Assembly (NCBI GenBank): GCA_945872375.1
Contig: CAMBYR010000106.1
Coordinates: forward strand, 1 to 7,214
DNA from: an uncultured Blautia sp.
GTDB taxonomy: Bacteria > Bacillota > Clostridia > Lachnospirales > Lachnospiraceae
DNA: 7,214 nt
Reading direction: 5' to 3'
In this document: piece by piece, positions 1-6,777 of the stretch
Layout: each line of letters opens with the position of its first letter
Position numbering within the stretch: the stretch's first letter is position 1
Position numbers and translations under genes: made by a program
The notes under the pieces: model-generated
Database searches by the model: none
Seen by the model: only the letters and a program-made list of their open reading frames with translations
Told to the model about the DNA's origin: nothing

Positions 1-988
1 CAATATCGCTGCCCATTTCCCTTCTAATAGTACCATTTATTCCACATTTTTCAAGTTTTATTTTGAAATTACGCACTGCCTCTCCCCTGGAGCGCCGAAA
101 ATCCCTCTCTTTGATGGGATTTACGGGAATCAGATTCACATGGCAGTTCATTCCGTGAATCCTTTCCGACAGCTGTTCTGCATCCTCATCACTGTCATTG
201 ACCCCTGCCACAAGGCTGTATTCAAAGGTAATTCTTCTCCCCGTCTTTTCAAAATATACACGGCAGGCCTCTAAAAGCTCATCCATACTGTACTTTCTTG
301 CGATGGGCATCAGTTCCTGACGTTTCCTGTCATTGGGCGCATGGAGGGAAATCGCCAGTGTCATCTGAAGCTTCTCCTCCGCCAGCCGGTAGATCTGCGG
401 CACGATTCCGCAGGTGGATACCGTCAGGTTTCTCTGGCTGATATGAATTCCGCCCTCTTCCGTAAGGATATGGATAAATCGAAGAAGGTTGTCATAATTA
501 TCCAGCGGCTCTCCGGTTCCCATCACTACCACATTGGAAACCCGCTCTCCGGTCAGCGCCTGAATCCGGTAAATCTGATCCAGCATTTCAGACGGAAGAA
601 GATTTCTGGTCCACCCTCCGATAGTGGAAGCACAGAAACGGCAGCCCATCCTGCAGCCCACCTGGGAAGAAATACAGACAGAATTTCCGTGTTTGTATTT
701 CATCAGTACACTTTCGATCACATTTCCGTCTGACAGACGAAACAGATATTTCTGTGTTCCGTCAATACGGGAGGTCTGTACATCCACTGCTTCCAGTACG
801 GTGATGGGATAATCTTTCAGCTTTTCCCTGAGCCCCTTTGGAAGATTGGTCATCTCCTCATAAGAGCATACCAGATGCTCATGCAGCCAGCTGTAAATCT
901 GCTTTGCCCGAAAGGGCTTATCTCCCAGCTCTGTCATGAGATTTTTCAGTTCGTCTATTGTCATCGACTTAATGTCTGCAGCAGTCAT
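1..988 (-). CDS. rlmN: RlmN, dual-specificity rRNA/tRNA adenine-C2 methyltransferase (3' end cut by window)
   Basis: Radical-SAM enzyme that in known members methylates C2 of A2503 in 23S rRNA, near the peptidyl-transferase centre, and A37 of some tRNAs. I translated 329 codons from the ATG at 988. The radical-SAM cluster motif CRMGCRFC places the 4Fe-4S cysteines at 112, 116 and 119. Upstream Cys105, in SVCISSQVGC, matches the conserved E. coli Cys118. GEPL, the SAM-binding motif, is at 159-162. The visible end, RREMGSDI, normally leads straight into the AACGQL segment carrying the second catalytic cysteine (Cys355 in E. coli), so that residue lies just outside the window and perhaps 15-30 residues are missing. 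The start sits 6 nt after the rsmB stop. Its Shine-Dalgarno AGAAGG (1001-1006) lies in the last rsmB codons, with a rather long 12-nt spacing. The identification is secure; the end is simply not visible. Confidence 0.96.
   Translation of the reverse strand, partial: MTAADIKSMTIDELKNLMTELGDKPFRAKQIYSWLHEHLVCSYEEMTNLPKGLREKLKDYPITVLEAVDVQTSRIDGTQKYLFRLSDGNVIESVLMKYKHGNSVCISSQVGCRMGCRFCASTIGGWTRNLLPSEMLDQIYRIQALTGERVSNVVVMGTGEPLDNYDNLLRFIHILTEEGGIHISQRNLTVSTCGIVPQIYRLAEEKLQMTLAISLHAPNDRKRQELMPIARKYSMDELLEACRVYFEKTGRRITFEYSLVAGVNDSDEDAEQLSERIHGMNCHVNLIPVNPIKERDFRRSRGEAVRNFKIKLEKCGINGTIRREMGSDI
27..54 (-). promoter_or_regulatory. Candidate sigma-A promoter inside the 3' end of rlmN
   Basis: Reading the minus strand, TTGAAA (49-54; 5 of 6 matches to the -35 consensus) is followed after 16 nt by TACTAT (27-32; 4 of 6 to TATAAT). 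A TGG directly before the -10 gives an extended -10 (TGn). The patch at about 20-75 is visibly richer in A and T than the rest of the operon. Transcription from it would begin at about position 20, near the end of rlmN, and so would serve whatever gene comes next outside the window (commonly a PP2C phosphatase and Ser/Thr kinase in this synteny). This is pattern matching only: the -10 is mediocre and the bases also encode a conserved part of RlmN. Confidence 0.4.
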
Positions 989-994
989 TGTTGT

Positions 995-2353
995 TTATTT
1001 CCTTCTGAATCTTGCAATAAAGAAGCCGTCTGTCTTATGTATTCCCGGCAGAAGCTGAAGGTATCCAAGTGCCGTTGTTTCCGAATGAAGTTCTTCCGGA
1101 AGATAAGGGTCCAGACTTTCCAGTTTGAAAGGATGGTTATTCATAAACCACATCATATTTTCTTCGTTTTCTTCTTTTGCAATGGTGCATGTACTGAAGA
1201 TCAGCACGCCTCTTGGTTTCACATATTCTGCAGCCCTGTCCAGAATGGTGCGCTGCAGTATCACAATTTCCTCCTGTTTCTGAGGAGTTGCTCTGTATTT
1301 GATTTCCGGCTTTTTGCCAATCACCCCATAGCCGGAGCATGGCACATCTGCCAGAACAATATCTGCACGGCACTCGGATTCCACATCAAAAACCGTGGCA
1401 TCCTGTACCTTTGCCTGCACATTGATGGAGCCTGTCCGCTGAATGTTTTCCTCAATGAGATCCACCTTATACTGGCTGATATCCCGGGCATCCACCGTTC
1501 CATAGCCTTCCATTTTGTCTCCCAGATGAAGGCTTTTTCCTCCCGGAGCAGCACAAAGGTCAATAATGTAGTCTCCTTTTTCCGGAGCTGCCGCCTCTGC
1601 CACAAGCATGGAGCTTACGTCCTGCACCTGAATCTTTCCTTCCAGAAAAGCATCCAGCATAAAAATATGATTAAAGTCCGAGATGGAATACGCATACGGC
1701 AGATAGGCCGCCTTTTCCACCTTTACCCCCTGATCCACCAGGCTCTGATAGATCAGGTCCTGAGAATTCTGATAGGGATAAGTGCGGAATCGTACCGTCA
1801 TAGGCTTTTCCGTAAGAAAGTCCGCCAGCATTTTTTCGGTGGTTTCCTCTCCGTATTCTCCCAACCAGCGAAGCACCAGCGTCTCCGGCATGGAATATTT
1901 TACAGACAGAAAACGGACAAGATCCTCTTCCCTGGAAGGGTAAGATAATTCATCCATCTGTCTGGCAACGGTTCTCAGAACTCCGTTTACAAAGGGCTTT
2001 AAATTATAAAAGCCTTTTCTCTGCGCCAGCTTTACCGCTTCATTACACACAGCACTGTCCGGCACACTGTCCATGAATTTCAGCTGATAGACAGCGCTTC
2101 TTAATATTTCACGGATCACCGGCTTCATCTTGTCGACCGGGATCTTGGAAAATGAATCAATGATATAATCGATCTGTATTCTGTATTCCAGCGTGCCTTC
2201 GCACACTCTTGTAATAAATGCCCGTTCCTGTTTTGGAAGGAACTGATACTTGGAAAGCGCATTGCGGATCGCAATGTGACTGTGCTCCCCATCCGCTATT
2301 TCCAGCAGGATTTCCAGTATCATTTCTCTGGTATTAATTCCATTAGTCGTCAC
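995..2353 (-). CDS. rsmB: RsmB, 16S rRNA (cytosine967-C5)-methyltransferase
   Basis: Cytoplasmic SAM-dependent enzyme (Sun/Fmu family) that in known members makes m5C967 in 16S rRNA. Numbering from the GTG at 2353 (452 aa; B. subtilis and E. coli proteins are about 430-450). Residues ~6-135 form the NusB-like RNA-binding domain (QERAFITRVCEGTLEY; DSVPDSAVCNEAVKLA). The Rossmann methyltransferase follows: DLCAAPGGKS (SAM motif I, 265-274), DVPCSGYG with Cys339 (the cysteine of motif IV that helps product release), and FSTCTIAKEEN with Cys389, the expected nucleophile. The protein ends in the family-typical DGFFIARF. The open frame extends upstream to a TTG at 2371, but only the GTG has a Shine-Dalgarno (GGAGG, 8 nt away). 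Family members I recall also begin just before the INTRE segment. With this start the gene overlaps the 3' end of the metallopeptidase gene by 11 nt. The only downstream in-frame ATG nearby (codon 11) would cut into the conserved start. Confidence 0.95.
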   Translation of the reverse strand: MTTNGINTREMILEILLEIADGEHSHIAIRNALSKYQFLPKQERAFITRVCEGTLEYRIQIDYIIDSFSKIPVDKMKPVIREILRSAVYQLKFMDSVPDSAVCNEAVKLAQRKGFYNLKPFVNGVLRTVARQMDELSYPSREEDLVRFLSVKYSMPETLVLRWLGEYGEETTEKMLADFLTEKPMTVRFRTYPYQNSQDLIYQSLVDQGVKVEKAAYLPYAYSISDFNHIFMLDAFLEGKIQVQDVSSMLVAEAAAPEKGDYIIDLCAAPGGKSLHLGDKMEGYGTVDARDISQYKVDLIEENIQRTGSINVQAKVQDATVFDVESECRADIVLADVPCSGYGVIGKKPEIKYRATPQKQEEIVILQRTILDRAAEYVKPRGVLIFSTCTIAKEENEENMMWFMNNHPFKLESLDPYLPEELHSETTALGYLQLLPGIHKTDGFFIARFRRK

Positions 2354-3050
2354 GTCTTCTTCCTCCGGCAAGTATCACTAATCGTAAAAGCTGCAGGATC
2401 GATGAGGCAAGGGCAGCAACATACGTAAGCGCTGCCGCACTCAGTACCTTTCTGGCTCCGCGGATCTCATTCTGCCCCAGAATTCCCAGGCTCTGCAGAT
2501 TGTTCAGCGCACGGGAGGAAGCATTGATTTCCACCGGAAGCGTCACAAGCTGAAAAAGAACCGCAAGGGAAAAGAGAATGATACCGAGCGTCAGGAGGGG
2601 CTGAATGGAAAAGATCAGTCCTGCAACAAACAGCGGCCAGGAAAGCTGCGCTCCGATATTTGCCACCGGAACAATGGCGCTTCGAAACTCCAGCGGTGCA
2701 TATCCCGTATCATGCTGAATCGCATGGCCGCATTCATGGGCTGCCACACCTACCGCAGCCAGAGAGGTACTTCCGTAAACCTCGTCCGACAGCGCCAGCG
2801 TTTTATTTCTCGGATCGTAATGGTCCGTAAGACTGCCTGATACACGGGTAATCTGAACATCCGTGATTCCCGCTGCATAAAGGATCTTCTGCGCTGCCAT
2901 CGCTCCTGTGAGCCCTGATGCACTTCTCACCCTTTTATAGGCTGCAAATGTGCTTTTCACCTTTGCCGAAGCTGCCAGAGACAGAAGCATTCCAATCACC
3001 AGCAGCAGATAAGTCCAGTCAAATCCCCAGTAATATCTGTATCCGTACAT
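2343..3050 (-). CDS. YugP-family membrane zinc metallopeptidase (Zn_peptidase_2, PF04298)
   Basis: Integral membrane protein of 235 aa with a zinc-protease motif; resembles B. subtilis YugP, whose substrate is unknown to me. Sequence evidence: a hydrophobic segment at about 13-28; AAHECGHAIQH, whose HECGH (105-109) supplies two His zinc ligands and the catalytic Glu; hydrophobic segments at about 126-149, 151-171 and 203-228; and PVEINASSRA (172-181), the conserved family stretch where I infer the third zinc ligand (Glu174) lies. The first 14 residues hold eight aromatic residues. No cleavable signal peptide is apparent. The ATG at 3050 follows AAGGAG (3060-3065) by 9 nt; this Shine-Dalgarno is formed by the last Lys-Glu codons of fmt. 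The gene starts 6 nt after the fmt stop and overlaps rsmB by 11 nt, so it is embedded in the operon. Its biological role here is not known; a part in membrane protein quality control is only a guess. Confidence 0.9.
   Translation of the reverse strand: MYGYRYYWGFDWTYLLLVIGMLLSLAASAKVKSTFAAYKRVRSASGLTGAMAAQKILYAAGITDVQITRVSGSLTDHYDPRNKTLALSDEVYGSTSLAAVGVAAHECGHAIQHDTGYAPLEFRSAIVPVANIGAQLSWPLFVAGLIFSIQPLLTLGIILFSLAVLFQLVTLPVEINASSRALNNLQSLGILGQNEIRGARKVLSAAALTYVAALASSILQLLRLVILAGGRRRDD
2362..2366 (-). promoter_or_regulatory. Shine-Dalgarno of rsmB, fixing a GTG start
   Basis: The minus strand reads GGAGG, then 8 nt (AAGAAGAC), then GTG at 2353-2351. The Shine-Dalgarno lies in the Gly-Gly-Arg-Arg codons at the end of the preceding metallopeptidase gene. 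The alternative TTG at 2371 has no purine-rich element at a proper distance, so GTG is the better start. Confidence 0.8.
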
Positions 3051-3056
3051 GCAACA

Positions 3057-4001
3057 TCACTCCTTATGATCTGTCAGTATCGTTCCCTGTTCCACCTGAT
3101 ATCCGCGAAGAAAAGCATCTGCGCTCATTCTTTTTTTGCCTTCGATCTGCACCTCTGTAAGAACCAGCGTACCATCCGCACATGCCACATAAATTCCGCT
3201 GCGGTCGGTGCCGGTCACCGTTCCCGGTTTTTCAGAAGTCTGCCCTTCGATCACACGGCTTTTCCAGACCTTCAGTGTCTTTCCGTTCAGATAGGTATAG
3301 GCACTTGGCCATGGATTCATCCCTCTTACAAGACGTTCCAGCTCTGCTGCGGATCTGCCAAAATCCAGAAGTCCCATCTGTTTGGTGATCATCGCCGCGT
3401 ATGGCGTGGGGCTTTCCTCTGGCTGCTTCTCATAAACGGCTGTACCGTCCTCAATCGACGGCAGCGTTCTGATCAGCAGTTCGGCTCCAGCTTTCGCCAG
3501 CTTGTCAAACAGGCTTCCGCCCGTTTCATCCTCATCCAGCCAAACCACTGTTTTTGCGATCATATCCCCGGTATCAAGGCCTGTTCCCATACGCATAACC
3601 GTTACTCCGGATTCCTTTTCTCCGTCAATGACTGCCTGCTGGATCGGCGCCGCTCCTCTGTATTTCGGAAGAAGAGATGCATGGATATTGATGCATCCGA
3701 ATTTCGGCATATCCAGAATCTCCTTTGGAATCAGCTGTCCGAAAGCAGCCACCACGATAATATCCGGATCCAGTGTTTTCAGCAGCTCCACAAATTCAGG
3801 ATCCCGAACCTTTACCGGCTGATAAACCGGAATCCGGTGCCGGATGGCTTCTTCTTTTACCGGGGTAGGCATCAGCGTTTTGCCTCTTCCCTTTGGTTTA
3901 TCCGGCTGCGTCACCACAGCCGCAATCTCATAATCAGATTCTGCCAGCGCCCGAAGGGGCAAAACGGCAAAATCAGGTGTTCCCATATAAACAATTTTCA
4001 C
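3057..4001 (-). CDS. fmt: Methionyl-tRNA formyltransferase
   Basis: Transfers a formyl group from 10-formyl-tetrahydrofolate to Met-tRNA(fMet), producing the initiator for bacterial translation. The 314-aa length is normal (E. coli 315). Motifs: GTPDFAV at 7-13; QPDKPKGRGKTLMPTPVK at 32-49, the characteristic loop; and the catalytic core NIHASLLPKYRGAAPIQ from 105, with Asn105 and His107. LDTGDM at 142-147 supplies Asp143. These three correspond to E. coli Asn108, His110 and Asp146 at a constant offset. The C-terminal tRNA-binding barrel starts near 205 and includes NPWPSAYTYLNGK. The start codon is GTG (3999-4001), preceded at 8 nt by AGAGGAG; the next in-frame ATG (codon 6) has no comparable Shine-Dalgarno and would remove the first strand. 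The gene begins 5 nt after the def stop. It pairs functionally with def: Fmt adds the formyl group that Def later removes. Confidence 0.97.
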   Translation of the reverse strand: MKIVYMGTPDFAVLPLRALAESDYEIAAVVTQPDKPKGRGKTLMPTPVKEEAIRHRIPVYQPVKVRDPEFVELLKTLDPDIIVVAAFGQLIPKEILDMPKFGCINIHASLLPKYRGAAPIQQAVIDGEKESGVTVMRMGTGLDTGDMIAKTVVWLDEDETGGSLFDKLAKAGAELLIRTLPSIEDGTAVYEKQPEESPTPYAAMITKQMGLLDFGRSAAELERLVRGMNPWPSAYTYLNGKTLKVWKSRVIEGQTSEKPGTVTGTDRSGIYVACADGTLVLTEVQIEGKKRMSADAFLRGYQVEQGTILTDHKE

Positions 4002-4006
4002 TGCAA

Positions 4007-4486
4007 TTACTCCTCTTCATCATCCTCATAGGTAACCCGGTGAAGCTCTCCCTCCACCAGCTCCGTGTACATATGTCCATCCAGGTGATCGATCTCATGG
4101 CAGAATGCGCGGGCGAGAAGCTCTGTCCCTTCATACTCCACTTCTTCCATATTGATGTCCAGCGCCTTCACCTTTACGTAATTGGGACGTGTTACCTGCC
4201 CTGCCATTCCGGGAACGCTTAAACATCCCTCGTCACCGGTCTGCTCTCCGGAGCTCTCTATGATCTCGGGATTCACCAGAACAATGGGGCCTTCGCCCAC
4301 GTCGATCACTACCACCCTCTTCAGGATTCCAACCTGGGGAGCCGCAAGGCCCACACCCATGGCGTCATACATGGTATCCAGCATATCAACGATCAGGTCA
4401 CGGATTCTGGGAGTCATTTCCTTGATAGGTCTGCTTTTTTTGGTAAGTACAGAATCTCCTTCTGTACGAATGGTTCTAAGTGCCAT
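4007..4486 (-). CDS. def: Peptide deformylase
   Basis: Metalloenzyme (Fe2+ or Zn2+) that removes the N-formyl group from nascent proteins at the ribosome. From the ATG at 4486 the protein is 159 aa, typical of compact type-1-like deformylases. All three family motifs are intact: GVGLAAPQ (44-51), EGCLSVP (86-92) with metal ligand Cys88, and HEIDH (130-134) with metal ligands His130 and His134 and catalytic Glu131. The tail is strongly acidic (EDDEEE). The open frame continues upstream to 4603, but that 39-residue extension runs through the priA stop region and looks nothing like a deformylase. The chosen ATG is preceded at 9 nt by AAGGA within a purine-rich run, and MALRTIRTEGD is a typical family start. 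The gene lies 19 nt after priA and 5 nt before fmt, the widespread def-fmt pair. Confidence 0.97.
   Translation of the reverse strand: MALRTIRTEGDSVLTKKSRPIKEMTPRIRDLIVDMLDTMYDAMGVGLAAPQVGILKRVVVIDVGEGPIVLVNPEIIESSGEQTGDEGCLSVPGMAGQVTRPNYVKVKALDINMEEVEYEGTELLARAFCHEIDHLDGHMYTELVEGELHRVTYEDDEEE
4010..4016 (-). promoter_or_regulatory. Shine-Dalgarno of fmt, supporting a GTG start
   Basis: The minus strand reads AGAGGAG, then TAATTGCA, then GTG. The purine run is the Glu-Glu-Glu end of def directly before its TAA stop, so the def C-terminus and the fmt ribosome-binding site share the same bases. Confidence 0.8.
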
Positions 4487-4495
4487 TTTGATTCT

Positions 4496-4500
4496 TCCTT
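4496..4500 (-). promoter_or_regulatory. Shine-Dalgarno of def
   Basis: AAGGA, inside a run of purines between the priA stop and the def ATG, with 9 nt of spacing. It decides the start at 4486 over the longer open frame. Unlike the next four junctions, it lies after the upstream stop codon, not inside the upstream gene. Confidence 0.75.
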
Positions 4501-4505
4501 TCTTC

Positions 4506-6725
4506 TTATTCGAAATCAAACTGAATGTACATTTTCCGGAAACCGGTGTTGATTTCAATGTATTTTTCGATTTTATCCCTGATGGCAGCCAAAAGTCTGC
4601 CATCCTTGTGTTTCAGATAGATGATCCTCCGATATACATCATTGATTTTTCCCACAGATGCCGGTGCCGGACCAATGATGTGAAGATCGCTTCCCGGGTA
4701 GACCCGGCGGATAAATTTTCCGATGTATTCCATTCCCTCGTCCAAAAGCGCCTCGTCTTCTCCGGACGCATGCACCGACATCATGAAGGAAGAGGGCGGA
4801 TAATCCATCAGGGCACGGTAGGCCATTTCCTGACGGTAAAATGCTTCATAATCCTGGCTGGCAGCCGCCAAAATGCTGTAATGGTCCGGATGATAGGTCT
4901 GAATGACGGCTTCCCCGTTTTCCACACCCCTGCCCGAACGCCCCACAGCCTGGGTAAGAAGCTGAAACGTCCTTTCTCCGCTGCGGTAATCCGAGGCATT
5001 CAGAGACAGATCAGCAGCAACCACCCCCACGAGCGTTACTTTCGGGAAATCATGTCCCTTGACGATCATCTGTGTTCCCACAAGAATGTCTGCTTCATGG
5101 GCGGAAAAAGCCGAAAGAATTTTTTCATAGCTTCCCTTGTTTCTCGTTGTGTCATAATCCATGCGGAGAACCCGCACTCCCGGAAACGTTTTTTTCAGGA
5201 CCTGTTCGATCTGCTGTGTTCCTGCTTTAAAGCCCCCGATATAAGGGGACCCGCATTCCGGGCAGCTTTCTGCTCTTGGTCTTTTGTAGCCGCAGTAATG
5301 ACACAGAAGCATGCCATTGCTGTGTTCGGACAAAGCCACGTCACAGTGAGGACATTTCATCACATGACCGCAGGAACGGCAGGAAACAAATCCTGCATAA
5401 CCCCGGCGGTTCAGAAACAGCATGGCCTGCTGCCCCTTTTTCAGTCTGTCTTCAATGGAATCCTTCAGTTTTCTGCTGAGGACAGAACGATTTCCCTGTT
5501 TTAATTCTTCCCTTAAATCCACCACCGATACATCCGGCAGAGGTCTTTTTCCAAAACGGTCTCTGAGCGTCACCAGCGCATAGATACCGGCCTGTGCTCT
5601 GCTGTAGGATTCCAGGGAAGGTGTGGCTGAGCCCAGGATGACCCTTGCGCCTTCCATGGAAGCCCGCTGAACCGCCGTTTCTCTGGCATGGTAGCGGGGA
5701 GTGTTCTCACTTTTATAGGTCTGCTCATGCTCTTCGTCGATTATGATCAGCCCAAGATTGGAAAACGGTGTAAACAGTGCCGATCTCGGTCCCACTATTA
5801 CCTGAATCTCTCCGCGGCTGGCTCTCCGGAACTGATCATATCGCTCTCCCTGCGAAAGCCTGGAATTCAGTACAGATACCTTATCTCCAAATCTTCCGTA
5901 AAACCGGCGGACCGTCTGATAGGTAAGGGCAATTTCCGGAATCAGAACGATCACCTGTTTTCCCTGATCTATCACCTGCTGGATCAGATTCATATATACC
6001 TGTGTCTTTCCGCTTCCGGTAACACCAAAGAGCAGTACCGGTCTGGGAGAAGCATTCTCCCATTCCTCCCGGATCTTCTCAGCTGCCTCCTGCTGCGCTT
6101 CGGTAAGTGTCTTTTCTTTTTCCTCCGGAATGTTTTTTAGATCCTCCGGAATCCGGTAAACCTCCTGATACCCGATCCGGATCAGTCCCTCCTCCAGAAG
6201 AGGATTTAAAACTCCCGATCCTGCCCCAAGTTTTCCGGTAGCCTCCGTATAGTCCAGAGCTTCCTCCTTTAGAAGTGCCCGGAGAAGCCTTGCTCTGGCT
6301 TTACATCTCCCTTTTTCCATTTCCCCGGCACGTTTTTCTGCCGTTTCCCGGGGTACTGCAAGACAGATGGTTCTTTTTTCTTTTGCTTTTACCTTTTCCT
6401 GGACGGGAAGCACCGTTTTCAGTGCCTGAATCATTGTGGATCCGTAACGCTCCCGCATCCAGGCGGCCAGTGCAATGAGACGGGATTCTGTCGTTTCCCT
6501 GTCACTGCACAGGCTGTGAATCTCTTTCATCTTATGCAGATCATATTTGGGAGTATCCGACAGACCGATCACATATCCTTTGCGCTCCCGGCTGCCGTTT
6601 CCAAACGGAATGGTAACAACCATGCCCGGATGGATCTCTTTTTCCATTTTTTCCGGAACCTTGTACTGAAAGCTCCGATCCACCTTTTCGTGGGAAATGT
6701 CTACCACAATGTCTGCATAAATCAT
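4506..6725 (-). CDS. priA: PriA, primosomal replication-restart helicase (3'-5')
   Basis: Superfamily-2 DNA helicase that recognises stalled or collapsed forks and reloads the replisome. 739 aa from the ATG at 6725 (E. coli 732, B. subtilis about 805). Order of parts: N-terminal 3'-DNA-binding domain (~1-105, begins MIYADIVVD); winged-helix region rich in Lys/Arg/Glu (~110-195); helicase lobe 1 with LTEAQQ (207-212), Walker A GVTGSGKT (234-241), Walker B DEEH (330-333) and GSATPS (365-370); lobe 2 split by the zinc module. The module's eight cysteines (449, 452, 458, 461, 475, 478, 488, 491) bind two zinc ions. Next are GTQMIVKGHDFP (550-561), motif VI QAVGRSGRG (592-600), where the usual Ala of GRAGR is Ser, and the C-terminal domain. 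The open frame extends 26 codons further upstream, but those codons overlap the end of murE and lack homology. AGAGG is 6 nt before the chosen ATG. All catalytic motifs are intact. Confidence 0.97.
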   Translation of the reverse strand: MIYADIVVDISHEKVDRSFQYKVPEKMEKEIHPGMVVTIPFGNGSRERKGYVIGLSDTPKYDLHKMKEIHSLCSDRETTESRLIALAAWMRERYGSTMIQALKTVLPVQEKVKAKEKRTICLAVPRETAEKRAGEMEKGRCKARARLLRALLKEEALDYTEATGKLGAGSGVLNPLLEEGLIRIGYQEVYRIPEDLKNIPEEKEKTLTEAQQEAAEKIREEWENASPRPVLLFGVTGSGKTQVYMNLIQQVIDQGKQVIVLIPEIALTYQTVRRFYGRFGDKVSVLNSRLSQGERYDQFRRASRGEIQVIVGPRSALFTPFSNLGLIIIDEEHEQTYKSENTPRYHARETAVQRASMEGARVILGSATPSLESYSRAQAGIYALVTLRDRFGKRPLPDVSVVDLREELKQGNRSVLSRKLKDSIEDRLKKGQQAMLFLNRRGYAGFVSCRSCGHVMKCPHCDVALSEHSNGMLLCHYCGYKRPRAESCPECGSPYIGGFKAGTQQIEQVLKKTFPGVRVLRMDYDTTRNKGSYEKILSAFSAHEADILVGTQMIVKGHDFPKVTLVGVVAADLSLNASDYRSGERTFQLLTQAVGRSGRGVENGEAVIQTYHPDHYSILAAASQDYEAFYRQEMAYRALMDYPPSSFMMSVHASGEDEALLDEGMEYIGKFIRRVYPGSDLHIIGPAPASVGKINDVYRRIIYLKHKDGRLLAAIRDKIEKYIEINTGFRKMYIQFDFE

Positions 6726-6731
6726 GTATTT

Positions 6732-6736
6732 CCTCT
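6732..6736 (-). promoter_or_regulatory. Shine-Dalgarno of priA
   Basis: AGAGG, 6 nt before the ATG at 6725. It lies 2 nt beyond the foot of the 6739-6766 hairpin. It supports the internal ATG as the start over the longer open frame that reaches into murE. Confidence 0.75.
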
Positions 6737-6738
6737 TT

Positions 6739-6766
6739 CTGTCTCTGCGGACTGCGCCGCAGACAG
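6739..6766 (-). promoter_or_regulatory. Hairpin in the murE-priA intergenic leader
   Basis: On the minus strand CTGTC (6762-6766) and TGCGG (6757-6761) pair with GACAG (6739-6743) and CCGCA (6746-6750), giving ten base pairs, a two-base bulge (6744-6745) and a six-base loop (6751-6756). A competing fold uses seven uninterrupted pairs, 6744-6750 with 6757-6763. The foot is 2 nt from the priA Shine-Dalgarno. It is followed by AAAGAGGAAA and no U-tract, so it is not an intrinsic terminator. It might tune priA translation or mark an RNA-processing site; the function is unproven. Confidence 0.5.
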
Positions 6767-6777
6767 ACATCTCTGTT

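Noticed and set aside
875..1948. 357-codon plus-strand open frame opposite rsmB and rlmN
   Set aside because: Antisense shadow with an improbable Cys/His/Phe-rich composition and no recognisable domain.
2003..2008. Perfect TATAAT on the minus strand inside rsmB
   Set aside because: At the expected -35 distance the sequence is AGCTGG, there is no TGn extension, and it encodes a conserved part of the NusB-like domain.
3066..4031. 321-codon plus-strand open frame opposite fmt
   Set aside because: It mirrors almost exactly the extent of fmt, whose motifs are intact; the antisense translation ends in a Ser run that is simply the reverse of the acidic Glu/Asp codons of def.
4487..4603. 39-residue N-terminal extension of Def
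   Set aside because: It overlaps the priA 3' end in another frame, has no similarity to deformylases, and the internal ATG at 4486 has a proper Shine-Dalgarno.
4182..5504. 440-codon open frame on the plus strand opposite def and priA
   Set aside because: It lies entirely antisense to two well-conserved genes, its translation resembles no family I recognise, and it reads as a by-product of codon usage on the coding strand.
6739..6766. Hairpin as a Rho-independent terminator between murE and priA
   Set aside because: The stem is not followed by a U-tract on the minus strand, and on the plus strand there is no gene to terminate.
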